This document shows positions 51,588 to 60,477 of a DNA stretch of 64,000 bases, one piece after another. Source of the DNA: Phycisphaerae bacterium (GTDB lineage Bacteria > Planctomycetota > Phycisphaerae > UBA1845); the NCBI GenBank assembly GCA_029260015.1, contig JAJDEB010000033.1:62001-126000 (forward strand). Reading direction: 5' to 3'. The notes under the pieces were generated by a model. The model was not told the DNA's origin and did not search any database. It worked only from the letters and a program-made list of their open reading frames with translations. Position numbers and translations under genes: made by a program. Numbering within the stretch: position 1 is the first letter of the stretch; each line of letters starts with the position of its first letter.

Positions 51588-52673
51588 TCATGTTTCGATT
51601 TCGCTGAATACCGAAAGTCGGATGACCAAGAATGCACAAAGGCTCATCGCCGCAACACCGGCAAGCACGCCAAGCTGCGCATGACGCCAACGCCGGGCCA
51701 ACCGAATCAACGTCAGTATCAAAAACAAATGCCCAATCACACCGAATGCGATCCGCATAAACGAGGCATCGTGTCCGCCAATCTGTCGCAAGCGTGGCCA
51801 ACCCGACATCATTCCTGCAACGACAAGGCAAATGATCGCAATCGCAACAATGATGCGCGGAATGCGACTACGCATTCGTCCCGTTGTGGTCCAGGCTTCA
51901 CCGTGTTCAAGCTGCTGCTGCCAAACGCCGTAAAGCCAGTTCCATACCCATATCATAACGGTTAAACCGATGAGAATGGTATTGAATCTCGATGGAATGC
52001 GCGCCTCGAGCAGTGCATCGTCAGATGGCAGAACGATGAGAAACAGCGTCGGGAATCCAATCGAAAGAAGCGCCAGCCCAACATCGCCCAAAGCAATGCT
52101 CCATCGCCGCGTCACCAAACGCAGCAGCGCTATTCCGGTTACGATCGACGACGTTCCCAAAAAGAGAGCCGTCACGCGTTCGCTCGCCCAACCGCACTTC
52201 AGCGCCATCGACAACTGCGCGAAAACCGCGATCAACAGGAGTAGCCCCAATGCGGTGCAGCTCTCATCCAAGCCCGGCCAACTTAGGGAATGCTCCCCAA
52301 TGTCGTGCGGCGCATCACGAAGCTTCTTCCATGCCCATCGATGTTCGAGAAAACCTTCAGCCGCAATAAAGAATGTAAGGATCAATCCGATTGTGACGAT
52401 CCAAATCGTCAACTGGCCGACCGTTTCACCGGACAATTCATCAGGTGTGCTAACCCGTCCCCAGATCAGTCCCGATGCCCCGAATACAAGCGCCCAAAGC
52501 AGCGCACATGCGCCCGTCGACCTGGACTTACACAGGGAAAAAATGCCATAAATAATTGCTAGAACAACAGCACCGAGAAGTGAATATCCGACAGCCGTCA
52601 TGTCTAGAAATTCCGGCATGTCCAGAGTTTCCGGTGCTGTCAGAGCGTAGACTATGGAAGGGAGAAAACTCAA
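51588..52673 (-). CDS. Polytopic membrane protein, unknown family
   Basis: A 361-residue protein with about nine to ten transmembrane helices, such as VGYSLLGAVVLAIIYGIF, LTIWIVTIGLILTFFIAA, LGLLLLIAVFAQLSMAL and IIVAIAIICLVVAGMMSG. No transporter or enzyme signature was recognised. The start is TTG in the overlap TTGA with the stop of the upstream TIM-barrel gene, so translation is coupled and the products are probably made together. A later in-frame ATG would shorten it by 17 or 18 residues. Confidence 0.7.
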   Translation of the reverse strand: MSFLPSIVYALTAPETLDMPEFLDMTAVGYSLLGAVVLAIIYGIFSLCKSRSTGACALLWALVFGASGLIWGRVSTPDELSGETVGQLTIWIVTIGLILTFFIAAEGFLEHRWAWKKLRDAPHDIGEHSLSWPGLDESCTALGLLLLIAVFAQLSMALKCGWASERVTALFLGTSSIVTGIALLRLVTRRWSIALGDVGLALLSIGFPTLFLIVLPSDDALLEARIPSRFNTILIGLTVMIWVWNWLYGVWQQQLEHGEAWTTTGRMRSRIPRIIVAIAIICLVVAGMMSGWPRLRQIGGHDASFMRIAFGVIGHLFLILTLIRLARRWRHAQLGVLAGVAAMSLCAFLVIRLSVFSEIET

Positions 52674-53758
52674 CCGCCTTTTGCCGCCCGGGCAGCGCGA
52701 ACTTTCTTCACCGCCTCGGCAACGAGCGCTGCGATCTTCGGGTCGGCTCCCTTGGCAACACGCGGTTTATCACTGGTAGGTTCAGCCACTCCGGTAGATG
52801 CGGATTCAGTCGATTCCGCACCTTCTACTGCCGGAGCGTTGGCGACCTTGCGTTCGACATAGGCAACCGCAGCGGAAAAATTCGGAGCGTACTTGTCTTT
52901 CTTGTACGCAGTGAGTTCCGGTTCGACGTGTTTGATTCGATCGACCAAACATCGCAGAGCAGCCGGCAGCGCGTCGTCGGGTGAAGGCAGATCATCAACA
53001 TGCGCCTTGGGCCAATCAAGCATGTAGTAGCCGCCAAACAAAACGCCCTTGAGCAGGTCCGTGGTGAATCCGAAATCGACATCACCTTCGCCAACGGGTC
53101 GGAAACCATCGAACGCGCCCGTGTCCGGATCAAACGCCGCATCGTTGGCCATCACCATCTTGATGCGTGCCCCCAAACGCGGGACAGCCAGCGAACTGTA
53201 ATCCTTCACCGCCAAACTCAATACCGGATCCCACGCCGCCCGCAAACCCGGATGTGACACACCATCAACCACAAACCAAACGTCGCGACTGCTTGCAAAG
53301 TCGGCGGTGTTGCACGCGAGAAGCGTCACGCCATGACGGGCTGCGATCCGTGCCAACTCGCTGAGCGGCGGAATCTGTCGAGCCAAAGTGGCGTCAGCCA
53401 ACTCACGACCGACGCGCTTGCCAATGGGAACGCGCACAAACGGACAACCGAGTTTCTCGGCGAGGGCGATGTTCTCAAGCGTTCGATCGAAGCTTCGCTT
53501 TTGAACGTTCTTCTGTTTGGCTTCAAGCGAATACTTGCTTTCGATACTAACGATTTCGACGCTGGCATCTTCAAAGAGTTTGCGAACCGCGTCGGTGTCC
53601 TTGTCTTCCTGCAGGTCTTCGGCATCGGGCAGGTGGATTTCGTCGCGGACGGTTCCCAATTCGACACCGTAAAAACCATATTCATTGGCTTTGGTGGCTA
53701 TGTCGTGAATGTCCCATTCGGGGCAAACTGATGTGCTGAAACCGACTTTGATCGCCAT
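52670..53758 (-). CDS. Sugar phosphate isomerase/epimerase-like TIM-barrel protein
   Basis: A 362-residue protein of the xylose-isomerase-like TIM-barrel (AP endonuclease family 2) superfamily. The first strand (VGFSTSVCPEWDIHDIATKA) and the following GFYGVELG and VEIVSIESKYS fit the pattern. Acidic and His residues suited to a divalent metal occur in GLRAAWDPVLSL and MANDAAFDPDTG and GEGDVDF, but a complete metal site cannot be assigned by eye. The last 70 residues are Ala/Lys/Glu-rich. The substrate is unknown. First gene of the minus-strand run, with a plausible promoter upstream. Confidence 0.8.
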   Translation of the reverse strand: MAIKVGFSTSVCPEWDIHDIATKANEYGFYGVELGTVRDEIHLPDAEDLQEDKDTDAVRKLFEDASVEIVSIESKYSLEAKQKNVQKRSFDRTLENIALAEKLGCPFVRVPIGKRVGRELADATLARQIPPLSELARIAARHGVTLLACNTADFASSRDVWFVVDGVSHPGLRAAWDPVLSLAVKDYSSLAVPRLGARIKMVMANDAAFDPDTGAFDGFRPVGEGDVDFGFTTDLLKGVLFGGYYMLDWPKAHVDDLPSPDDALPAALRCLVDRIKHVEPELTAYKKDKYAPNFSAAVAYVERKVANAPAVEGAESTESASTGVAEPTSDKPRVAKGADPKIAALVAEAVKKVRAARAAKGG

Positions 53759-53858
53759 GTCTGATGACGCTCCTGAAATTCCTGCGCAGCGCCCAAATCG
53801 GCCCTTCGCAAGCGTTGAATTCTGTTAATGGAATCGACTGCAATCTGACAATTCAGTT

Positions 53859-53886
53859 AGCCTAACACAGCGTCTCGGTGAGTCAA
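53859..53886 (-). promoter_or_regulatory. Possible promoter of the TIM-barrel gene operon
   Basis: On the minus strand TTGACT (53881-53886), 16-base spacer, TAGGCT (53859-53864). The -35 is good, the -10 moderate. The start codon lies about 100 bases downstream. Confidence 0.4.
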
Positions 53887-53949
53887 TCGCTTTCAATCCT
53901 TCGGACGATCGGGCGTGGCCATCAATCAAATAAACCCTACAATCCGGGC

Positions 53950-55047
53950 ATGGCCAACGTGACCGAACAAGACCTTGCCCATTTGACCGAATCGATCGCC
54001 GCTTGGGGCATGGAATACGACCAGACCGGTCAGTGGCCCCAAAGATCCATCGACCTGATGGCCAAGATGGGCGGTTGGCAGTGGAACGTTCCAGCCGAAT
54101 TCGGCGGAGATCCCGTCAGCCACACCGAACTCCTCAAGCGATACGCTGCCCTGGCGGCTGGCTGCATGAGCACGGCGCTCATCAGCACCCAGCGCGACGG
54201 TGCGGTCGAACTCATCGCCCAAAGCGCCAACGACACGCCGAAGAATCGCTGGCTGGCCAAGTGCGCGTCCGGTGAAATCTACACAACCGTTGGCATCGCC
54301 CAGTTGACCACGTCTAAGCGAGGCGGTGGCAATTTGATGAAGGCAGTACCCGATGGCGACGGATACCGTTTGAACGGAATGATCCCTTGGGCAACGGGTG
54401 CGTCGAAAGCGGCGATCATCGTCACCGGCGCAGTTCTCGAAAATGGTCATCAAATACTAGCATGCGTACCGACCGATCGAGACGGCATCACTGTTGCGGC
54501 GTGCGATCCACTCATCACCCTAAATGCCTCGCTCACCAGTTGCGTCCACTGCGACAATTTTCGCGTCGAACCGGATGAAATTCTGCGCGGGCCAGCCGAA
54601 CGTGTACTGGCCATCCGCACACCGGTCAAACCTCTGGTGACCAGCTCCTGCGGAATCGGTCTTACCGGCCAATTGATTAAGCTGATTCTTGAGTTGCCAC
54701 CAGCATCACGCGAAGCGTGCGGCGACGTTGTCGAATCGTTGATGGGTCAGTATGAAACAATCCGGACAATGCTTTTTGACGCTGCCGATCGGGTCAACGA
54801 TCCCGAATTTGAAACGCCTTCGACGCAAATCCGAGTGCGCGTCAATGACATACTCGTGCGGGCTGCGATGGTCGCGATGACCCTATCGAAAGGCAGCGGG
54901 TTTCTCACAGATCGCCCGGTCCAGCGACACGTCCGCGAGGCATTGTTCTTCCTCGTCTGGTCAGCGCCCGAAGCCGTGCAGTCCGGGACGCTCGCGCGGT
55001 TGATGGCCCCCCTCGGTGCCGACACGCCCTTGCCGCTCGAAATCTGA
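53950..55047 (+). CDS. Acyl-CoA dehydrogenase family flavoprotein
   Basis: A 365-residue protein. The N-terminal helical domain (WNVPAEFGGDPVSHTELLKRYAALAAGC) and the central beta domain (TTVGIAQLTTSKRGGGN, GYRLNGMIPWATGASKAAI) match acyl-CoA dehydrogenases. The C-terminal helical domain is shorter and more diverged than usual, ending EALFFLVWSAPEAVQSGTLA, and a catalytic Glu cannot be placed. It might therefore act on an unusual substrate or have lost activity. I chose the ATG at 53950; the upstream in-frame start at 53878 overlaps the divergent promoter region. It precedes the MazG-like gene by 77 bases, without an obvious functional link. Confidence 0.82.
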   Translation: MANVTEQDLAHLTESIAAWGMEYDQTGQWPQRSIDLMAKMGGWQWNVPAEFGGDPVSHTELLKRYAALAAGCMSTALISTQRDGAVELIAQSANDTPKNRWLAKCASGEIYTTVGIAQLTTSKRGGGNLMKAVPDGDGYRLNGMIPWATGASKAAIIVTGAVLENGHQILACVPTDRDGITVAACDPLITLNASLTSCVHCDNFRVEPDEILRGPAERVLAIRTPVKPLVTSSCGIGLTGQLIKLILELPPASREACGDVVESLMGQYETIRTMLFDAADRVNDPEFETPSTQIRVRVNDILVRAAMVAMTLSKGSGFLTDRPVQRHVREALFFLVWSAPEAVQSGTLARLMAPLGADTPLPLEI

Positions 55048-55123
55048 TATGATGGCGGGCGTCGTGCCCACGATGTCTGAACCCTTTAACCCATAGGTCG
55101 GGGAAAAAGGAAGGTGTGCTCAA

Positions 55124-55423
55124 ATGTCTATCAGCTTGAAAGACTTTCAACGTCGTATCGATCGAATGTACAGCGACAAAGATCGCGAACGTGGCAGCGC
55201 CGCAACGTTTCTTTGGCTGTCAGAAGAAGTCGGAGAACTCGCGGGAGCACTGCGCGAAGGAACCCTTCAAGAAAAATCCGGCGAGTTTGCCGATGTACTC
55301 GCCTGGCTCGTCACGCTTGCAAATATCGAAGGCGTCGATCTGACCGCAGCCGTCGAAGCCAAGTACGGTCGCGGTTGCCCGGGTTGCGGTTTGGAAATTT
55401 GCGTCTGCAACGAGAAGCCATAA
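55124..55423 (+). CDS. MazG-type nucleotide pyrophosphohydrolase
   Basis: A 99-residue all-alpha NTP pyrophosphohydrolase. The metal-binding pattern is EExxE...ExxD: SEEVGELAGAL then GEFADVLAWLVTLAN. This is the single-domain MazG-like/iMazG form. Members hydrolyse (d)NTPs or related nucleotides to monophosphates. The C-terminus has three Cys (CPGCGLEICVC), perhaps a zinc knuckle, which is not typical for the family. GGAAGG lies upstream of the ATG. Confidence 0.88.
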   Translation: MSISLKDFQRRIDRMYSDKDRERGSAATFLWLSEEVGELAGALREGTLQEKSGEFADVLAWLVTLANIEGVDLTAAVEAKYGRGCPGCGLEICVCNEKP

Positions 55424-55454
55424 GCGCAACTCAAACATATGGCAGAACTGGCAC

Positions 55455-57068
55455 ATGGCAGAACTGGTCATCCTCAATCCATCGGGTCGATCGCGAACCC
55501 ATCAGCTAGGCACCGAACCGGTGACCATGGGGCGCGATCCCGGTTGCGATATTCCGCTCGATGACCTCAGCACCTCGCGCCGCCACGCCCGCATCCGCAT
55601 TGAAGATGGTATCTATCATCTTGAAGACCTCGGCAGCAAAAACGGCCTCGTGGTCAACAACATCGAGACGCGCAGTGCAGTCCTAAAAAGCGGCGACGAA
55701 ATCCTCATCGGAACGGTCCGTGCCCTCTTTCGCGAAGACGGTGATAGGGACATCTCAGCCAGTGTCATCATCGCGGAAGATGAACCCCGCCACGAAGCGA
55801 CCACCTTCATTGGCGATGAAAAAGAACTTATCCTTTCGCGACGACGGCTGGAGACGCTTTACGAACTCACCGATCGACTCACGCGGCTTCGCGATCGCGA
55901 TGAATTGCTCGAAGACGCCATGAACATCTGTTGCGAAATGCTGCGATTTGAACGCGGGGCGATCGCCGTCAAACAATCCAAAGGCAACCTCGTGGATTGG
56001 CCCGTGGTGCGCAACCTGCGCGGACGCGAAGGTGAACTCACCGTCAGTCGCACCATCTTAAGTCGCGCCCTTGTGCAAGATGAACGCGTCATCGTCAACG
56101 AAACCGATCAAGCGATGATCGACCCAACCGTCAGCATGGTCCGCAACAACATTCGCTCGGCAATGTGCGTACCGCTGCTCTCGGGCGACCGCAACCTGGG
56201 CGTAATCTATGGCGATCGCGTCACCACCGGGACGACTTACGACCAGGAAGACATCGACTTTCTCGCGGGCATCGCCCGGCTGGTCACCACAGGTCTGATC
56301 AACGCCCAACTGATGGAAGAGCAGAAGCTCAAGTTGCAACTCGAAAATGAAATGGGGATGGCCAGGCAGATTCAAACGGGACTGTTCCCCGCGAAGTTGC
56401 CCGACCGCGACGATGTGAAAGTCGGCGCACTCAATCATCCCGGGTTCCACGTCAGCGGTGACTATTACGATGTCGTGGAATTTGATGACGGTCGAATCTT
56501 CTTTTTGATGGCCGACGTGACGGGTGAAGGTGTAGCGGCTTCGCTATTGATGGCCAACCTGCAAGCGGCTGTCCGCGTAACATTGCCCGATTGCAAGTCC
56601 ACCGGCGACCTTCTGACGCAGTGGAACGATCTGATCTGCGTCAACACCGACGCCTCACGATTCATCACCGCCCTCGCCGGTATCGTAGACCCAGCCACCC
56701 GCAAGATCGACCTCGGCGTCGCCGGACACCACATGCCCCACGTCGTGCGGCAAGGTCAGAAATGCGCAAGTCTCGAAGCCGAACCAGAATACCCGCTGGG
56801 CGTGATTGAAGACGTGAAATTTGAAAGTACAGAGATCACGCTCGAACCAGGACCGTGTACGATCGTGACGTACACCGATGGCATCATCGAGGCGATGAAC
56901 GACGCCACCGATCAATACGGCACCGAACGAACGATGGCGTTTCTGGAAACGGTGGCCGACCTGCCGCCGCAGAAGATGATCGACAAACTCCGCGCCGACG
57001 TGAAGCGCTTCTGCGGTAATCAACCGCAAGGCGATGACATCACCGTATTAGCGATTCACCTGCCGTAG
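55455..57068 (+). CDS. FHA-GAF-SpoIIE (PP2C) signalling phosphatase
   Basis: A 537-residue cytoplasmic protein. The FHA domain (about 1-95) has the phosphothreonine-binding residues in TMGRDPGCDIPLDDLSTSRRHA and LGSKNGLVVNN. The GAF domain follows (about 130-290, ICCEMLRFERGAIAVKQ, AMCVPLLSGDRNLGVIY). After a helix with MARQIQTGLFP the PP2C domain (about 310-537) shows HVSGDYYDVVEFDDG, LMADVTGEGVAASLLMANL and IVTYTDGIIEAMNDA. It likely integrates a kinase signal through FHA with a small-molecule signal through GAF to control a partner-switch or other phosphoprotein. The stop codon TAG is the first three bases after the G of a REPIN-like element. Confidence 0.93.
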   Translation: MAELVILNPSGRSRTHQLGTEPVTMGRDPGCDIPLDDLSTSRRHARIRIEDGIYHLEDLGSKNGLVVNNIETRSAVLKSGDEILIGTVRALFREDGDRDISASVIIAEDEPRHEATTFIGDEKELILSRRRLETLYELTDRLTRLRDRDELLEDAMNICCEMLRFERGAIAVKQSKGNLVDWPVVRNLRGREGELTVSRTILSRALVQDERVIVNETDQAMIDPTVSMVRNNIRSAMCVPLLSGDRNLGVIYGDRVTTGTTYDQEDIDFLAGIARLVTTGLINAQLMEEQKLKLQLENEMGMARQIQTGLFPAKLPDRDDVKVGALNHPGFHVSGDYYDVVEFDDGRIFFLMADVTGEGVAASLLMANLQAAVRVTLPDCKSTGDLLTQWNDLICVNTDASRFITALAGIVDPATRKIDLGVAGHHMPHVVRQGQKCASLEAEPEYPLGVIEDVKFESTEITLEPGPCTIVTYTDGIIEAMNDATDQYGTERTMAFLETVADLPPQKMIDKLRADVKRFCGNQPQGDDITVLAIHLP

Positions 57069-57128
57069 GGTGGGCCGTGCCCACCGCCGTTCAAACGTCA
57101 ACGACTTGGTGGGCGCGGCCCACCCTAC
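57065..57128. repeat. Double-hairpin inverted repeat (REPIN-like, GTAGGGTGGGC class)
   Basis: Arm 57065-57085 starts GTAGGGTGGGC, arm 57108-57128 ends GCCCACCCTAC. It sits between two convergent genes. The TAG at 57066-57068 in the first arm is the stop codon of the FHA-GAF phosphatase gene. Confidence 0.9.
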
Positions 57129-57135
57129 AACAACC

Positions 57136-58152
57136 CTACACTTCGCGATCGACGGCGTCTGCCACGCGTTTCAATTCGTCCATCAACTTGCTAAACGCTT
57201 CCAACGTGACCGACTGGGCACCGTCGGTCATGGCATGTTCCGGATCAGGATGCACTTCGATCAACAATCCATCGGCACCAGCCGCCAGCGCAGCTTTGCA
57301 CATCGACGGAACCATGTACGCGTGCCCGGTGCCCTGCGACGGATCGATGACAATGGGCAAGTGCGACTCGTGCTTGACGGCAGGAACAATGCCCAATGCC
57401 AGCGTGTTGCGACAATACTGCTCATGCGTACGGATGCCGCGTTCGCAGAGAATCACGTTCTGATTGCCTTCGTTGATGACGTACTCTGCCGCCAGCAAGA
57501 ATTCCTTCAGCGACGCGCTCCAACCGCGCTTGAGCATCACCGGTTTTCCGGTTTTGCCAGCCGCCTGCAATAGATTGAAGTTGTGCATGTTGCGCGTACC
57601 GATCTGAAGCACGTCGGCATATTCTGCAACCAGGTCCATCTGATCGATGCTCATCACTTCGGTACAGATCGACAAGCCGGTTTCGTCACGGGCCTTCGCC
57701 AGCAGCTTCAAACCCTCTTCACCCAAACCTTGGAATTCATAAGGGCTGGTGCGCGGTTTGAATGCCCCACCGCGCAGACCAACCGCGCCGGCTTTCTTAA
57801 CTTCTATCGCCGTATGGACAATCTGCTTTTCGTTCTCGACGCTGCATGGCCCCGCGATGACGCCGAATTTCTTACCGCCGATGTGCTGACCGCCACCAAT
57901 AGGAATCACCGATGGTTCGTCTTTGATTTCGCGGCTAGCGACTTTGTAGGGTTTGAGGATCGGGACGATTTCATCGACCATCGGCGCGCTTTCAATCGCC
58001 GAAGTATCCATCCCGCGATCGTCACCAATCGCTGCGATCACCGTTCGATCGGTCCCCACAATGGTGTGGTGCTTGAGGCCATACTGGGTGATCAATTCGA
58101 CGACGTGGTCCACATGCTTCTGCTCCACGCCGGATTTCATGACAACGATCAT
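57136..58152 (-). CDS. aroF: 3-deoxy-7-phosphoheptulonate (DAHP) synthase, type I-beta
   Basis: First enzyme of the shikimate pathway, condensing phosphoenolpyruvate with erythrose 4-phosphate. The 338 residues include an N-terminal ferredoxin-like regulatory domain (1-70) typical of the I-beta subgroup. The barrel has GVIAGPCSVENEKQI, GGAFKPRTSPYEFQGLG, LQIGTRNMHNFNLL, PVMLKRGWSA, and the metal/PEP ligands in GIRTHE, PIVIDPSQGTGH and LIEVHPDPEHAMTD. Lies 60 bases after serS on the same strand. Confidence 0.95.
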   Translation of the reverse strand: MIVVMKSGVEQKHVDHVVELITQYGLKHHTIVGTDRTVIAAIGDDRGMDTSAIESAPMVDEIVPILKPYKVASREIKDEPSVIPIGGGQHIGGKKFGVIAGPCSVENEKQIVHTAIEVKKAGAVGLRGGAFKPRTSPYEFQGLGEEGLKLLAKARDETGLSICTEVMSIDQMDLVAEYADVLQIGTRNMHNFNLLQAAGKTGKPVMLKRGWSASLKEFLLAAEYVINEGNQNVILCERGIRTHEQYCRNTLALGIVPAVKHESHLPIVIDPSQGTGHAYMVPSMCKAALAAGADGLLIEVHPDPEHAMTDGAQSVTLEAFSKLMDELKRVADAVDREV

Positions 58153-58212
58153 GACTGCAACTCCAAAATTCGAACGACTGACAACGTTCAGACCAAGTTC
58201 ACCAAAACGAAT

Positions 58213-59550
58213 CTATTTCGCTTCGGCAGTAATGACTTCCATGCCCCTCATATACGGCTGCAAAACTTTCGGCACGCGCACGTAGCCTTCCGGCGTTTGG
58301 TTCAATTCCAAAATCGGAATAAGAATTCGCGGCGCGGCGATGACCGTATTATTCAATGTATGACAGAATCGCGTCTTGCGATTGGCGTCTTTGTAACGAA
58401 GCTTCAAACGGCGGGCTTGGAATTCATAAAACCGCGACGCCGAATGCGTTTCGCCGTAGCTGTTGCGCGATGGCATCCACGTTTCGATGTCGAATTTCTG
58501 CACCTGCCCCTGGCCCAGATCGCCTGAGCAGACATTGACCACACGATACGGAAGCTCCAAATCCTGCAACAGACCTTCCGCGTTGGCTAAGATTTCATCG
58601 TGAAATTTCAGGCTCTCGGCTTCGTCATTCTTGCAAATGATGACCTGCTCGACCTTGTCGAACAAATGGATTCGATAGAGTCCGCGCGTGTCCTTGCCTG
58701 CCGCTCCGGCTTCTCGTCGAAAGCACGGGCTAACCGCGACCATCTTGATCGGCAGCTCTTCTTCACTCAGGATTTCGCCCGAATGAAAAGCCGTCAGCGG
58801 CACCTCGGCAGTGCCAACTAGTGACATTTCATCGCGCTCACAAAGATACGCCTGATCGCGCCCTGTCGGAAAATAACCGGTGCCATACATGACTTCTTCG
58901 CGCACCAAAACGGGCACCTGCATTGGCGTGAAACCGCGATCTATCATTCGGTCCATCGCCAAACGCAGGACGGCTTGGTAGAGCAGCGCCCCTGCCCCCT
59001 TGAGCGTGTAGTTACGCGATCCGGAAAGCTTCACCCCGCGCTCGATGTCAATGATGCCCAGCTGCTCACCCAACTCGACATGATCCTTCAGCTCGAAATC
59101 AAACTCGGGAACCGTGCCCACTTTGCGTATTTCGACATTTTCGGTGTCGTCTTTACCGACCGGAACTTCCGAAGCCGGTGGTTGCGGGATCGTCCACATA
59201 AGCGATTCAAACTGTTCGACAACGCGGCGGTCATCTTCTTCCAACGGTTTGATTTGGGCTTTAACATCGTTGAGTTCGGATTGCAGTTGCTCAGCTTCTG
59301 CTTTGATGTCGGCGGCGCTTTTGCCTGCAGCCACCGCGTCTTTGTGAATCTTAGACTTGGGGTTGCGCAGTTGGCCGATCCTCTCGCCACCTTCGCGACT
59401 CTTGGTACGAAGCGCGTCGAGATCCTGCTGGACCTTGCGCCGCTCCGCATCCACCGCGATCAACTGATCGACATCGCACGAAATGCGCTTGTTAGCCGCC
59501 GCCTGCTTGATCAACTCCGCGTTTTCACGAATGAATTTAATATCGAGCAT
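58213..59550 (-). CDS. serS: Seryl-tRNA synthetase
   Basis: Charges tRNA-Ser. The 445 residues comprise an N-terminal antiparallel coiled coil (about 25-105, KSREGGERIGQLRNPKSK) and the class II catalytic domain: motif 2 in SPCFRREAGAAGKDTRGLYR, FDKVEQVIICK and the motif 3 region with NNTVIAAPRILIPILELNQ, then GYVRVPKVLQPYM at the end. Length and order are standard. Confidence 0.97.
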   Translation of the reverse strand: MLDIKFIRENAELIKQAAANKRISCDVDQLIAVDAERRKVQQDLDALRTKSREGGERIGQLRNPKSKIHKDAVAAGKSAADIKAEAEQLQSELNDVKAQIKPLEEDDRRVVEQFESLMWTIPQPPASEVPVGKDDTENVEIRKVGTVPEFDFELKDHVELGEQLGIIDIERGVKLSGSRNYTLKGAGALLYQAVLRLAMDRMIDRGFTPMQVPVLVREEVMYGTGYFPTGRDQAYLCERDEMSLVGTAEVPLTAFHSGEILSEEELPIKMVAVSPCFRREAGAAGKDTRGLYRIHLFDKVEQVIICKNDEAESLKFHDEILANAEGLLQDLELPYRVVNVCSGDLGQGQVQKFDIETWMPSRNSYGETHSASRFYEFQARRLKLRYKDANRKTRFCHTLNNTVIAAPRILIPILELNQTPEGYVRVPKVLQPYMRGMEVITAEAK

Positions 59551-59698
59551 GAATCAATGCCCCGAATAAATTGCCCAAATGATGCCGAGAGTATTCACAT
59601 CTGCCTTACACGAAAGCGCTTACGCCTCCGACTTGAGCCACTTACTATACCATGTCACAACCTCGCGTCATCCGCAGAACGTGCTAGACTATTCGCCC

Positions 59699-60367
59699 AT
59701 GTCCACGCGAATCGACGTCATCCTGATTGGCCAGCTTGGCCAAAACTCCGCATGGTCCGAAAAGAATGCCGTTCGCCCGCCCGTGGCGACGACTTCGCTG
59801 ATTCGCGGCGAACAATCCACCATTCTCGTCGATCCTACGCTCGACGGAGAACCGATGGCCCGCTGTCTTTTCGACCGAACCGGGCTTCGACCCGATCAGA
59901 TCGACGCGGTCTTCCTTACCAGCTTTCACCCGACCCATCGCCGAGGACTTGCCGTCTTTGAGCGTGCGTCCTGGCTGATGAGCGACGCCGAGCGGACAGC
60001 CGTCGTCACCCATTTGGAGCGACTTCGCGAGGGTGCGGACGCTGCCACTGCCCCCATCATCGATCAGGAACTCGCCGTCCTTGAGCGAATCGGAGCCGCC
60101 GACGATGTCCTCGATCAAAATGTGCATCTTTTCCCAAGCCCCGGGGCGACTCCCGGCTGCTCGGGCCTGCTCATCGCCGATCTTCAAACAACGATCATCA
60201 CCGGTGACGCAGTACTCACCCGCGACCATTTCGAGCAAGGCCTGGTCTGGGAGCAAGCCGCCGATGTCGAGTTGGCCAAGTCATCGCTGGCAGAAGTCAA
60301 CGAAATCGCCGACATGATCATTCCCGGTCACGACAACCTTTTCGCCTCATCCGTCCGCTTCATGTAA
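59699..60367 (+). CDS. Metallo-beta-lactamase-fold protein with degenerate metal site
   Basis: A 222-residue protein. The fold is recognisable: strand STILVDPTLDG, a turn at AVFLTSFHPTHRRG, the later strand LIADLQTTIITGDAVLTRDH and the end MIIPGHDNLFA. In active family members the turn reads T-H-x-H-x-D-H. Here it reads T-S75-F-H77-P-T79-H80, so the first His and the Asp are lost. The later TPGH is A150-T-P-G in place of His. D170 and H211 remain. At best one metal may bind. The function is unknown; ATG at 59699 was chosen over in-frame start at 59579 because the upstream part has no fold resemblance. Confidence 0.78.
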   Translation: MSTRIDVILIGQLGQNSAWSEKNAVRPPVATTSLIRGEQSTILVDPTLDGEPMARCLFDRTGLRPDQIDAVFLTSFHPTHRRGLAVFERASWLMSDAERTAVVTHLERLREGADAATAPIIDQELAVLERIGAADDVLDQNVHLFPSPGATPGCSGLLIADLQTTIITGDAVLTRDHFEQGLVWEQAADVELAKSSLAEVNEIADMIIPGHDNLFASSVRFM

Positions 60368-60477
60368 CCCAAAATCAACGTTTACAGCCGCATTCGGGTT
60401 GAGGATGGCATCTGGCATTTGCCGATCCTACAATACACCATGCGAATCTGTCGTTCTCAGCTTCTGCCTTGGGCCCG

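Noticed and set aside
50763..51965. Plus-strand ORF of 400 residues antisense to the WYL regulator
   Set aside because: It spans the reverse of two clear genes and their gap, has a Gln/His/Arg-rich shadow composition and no domain.
57583..58527. Plus-strand ORF of 314 residues antisense to aroF and serS
   Set aside because: Shadow of two certain housekeeping genes; no ribosome binding site or family resemblance.
58975..59961. Plus-strand ORF of 328 residues antisense to serS
   Set aside because: Shadow reading frame running from serS into the metallo-beta-lactamase-like gene in the wrong frame.
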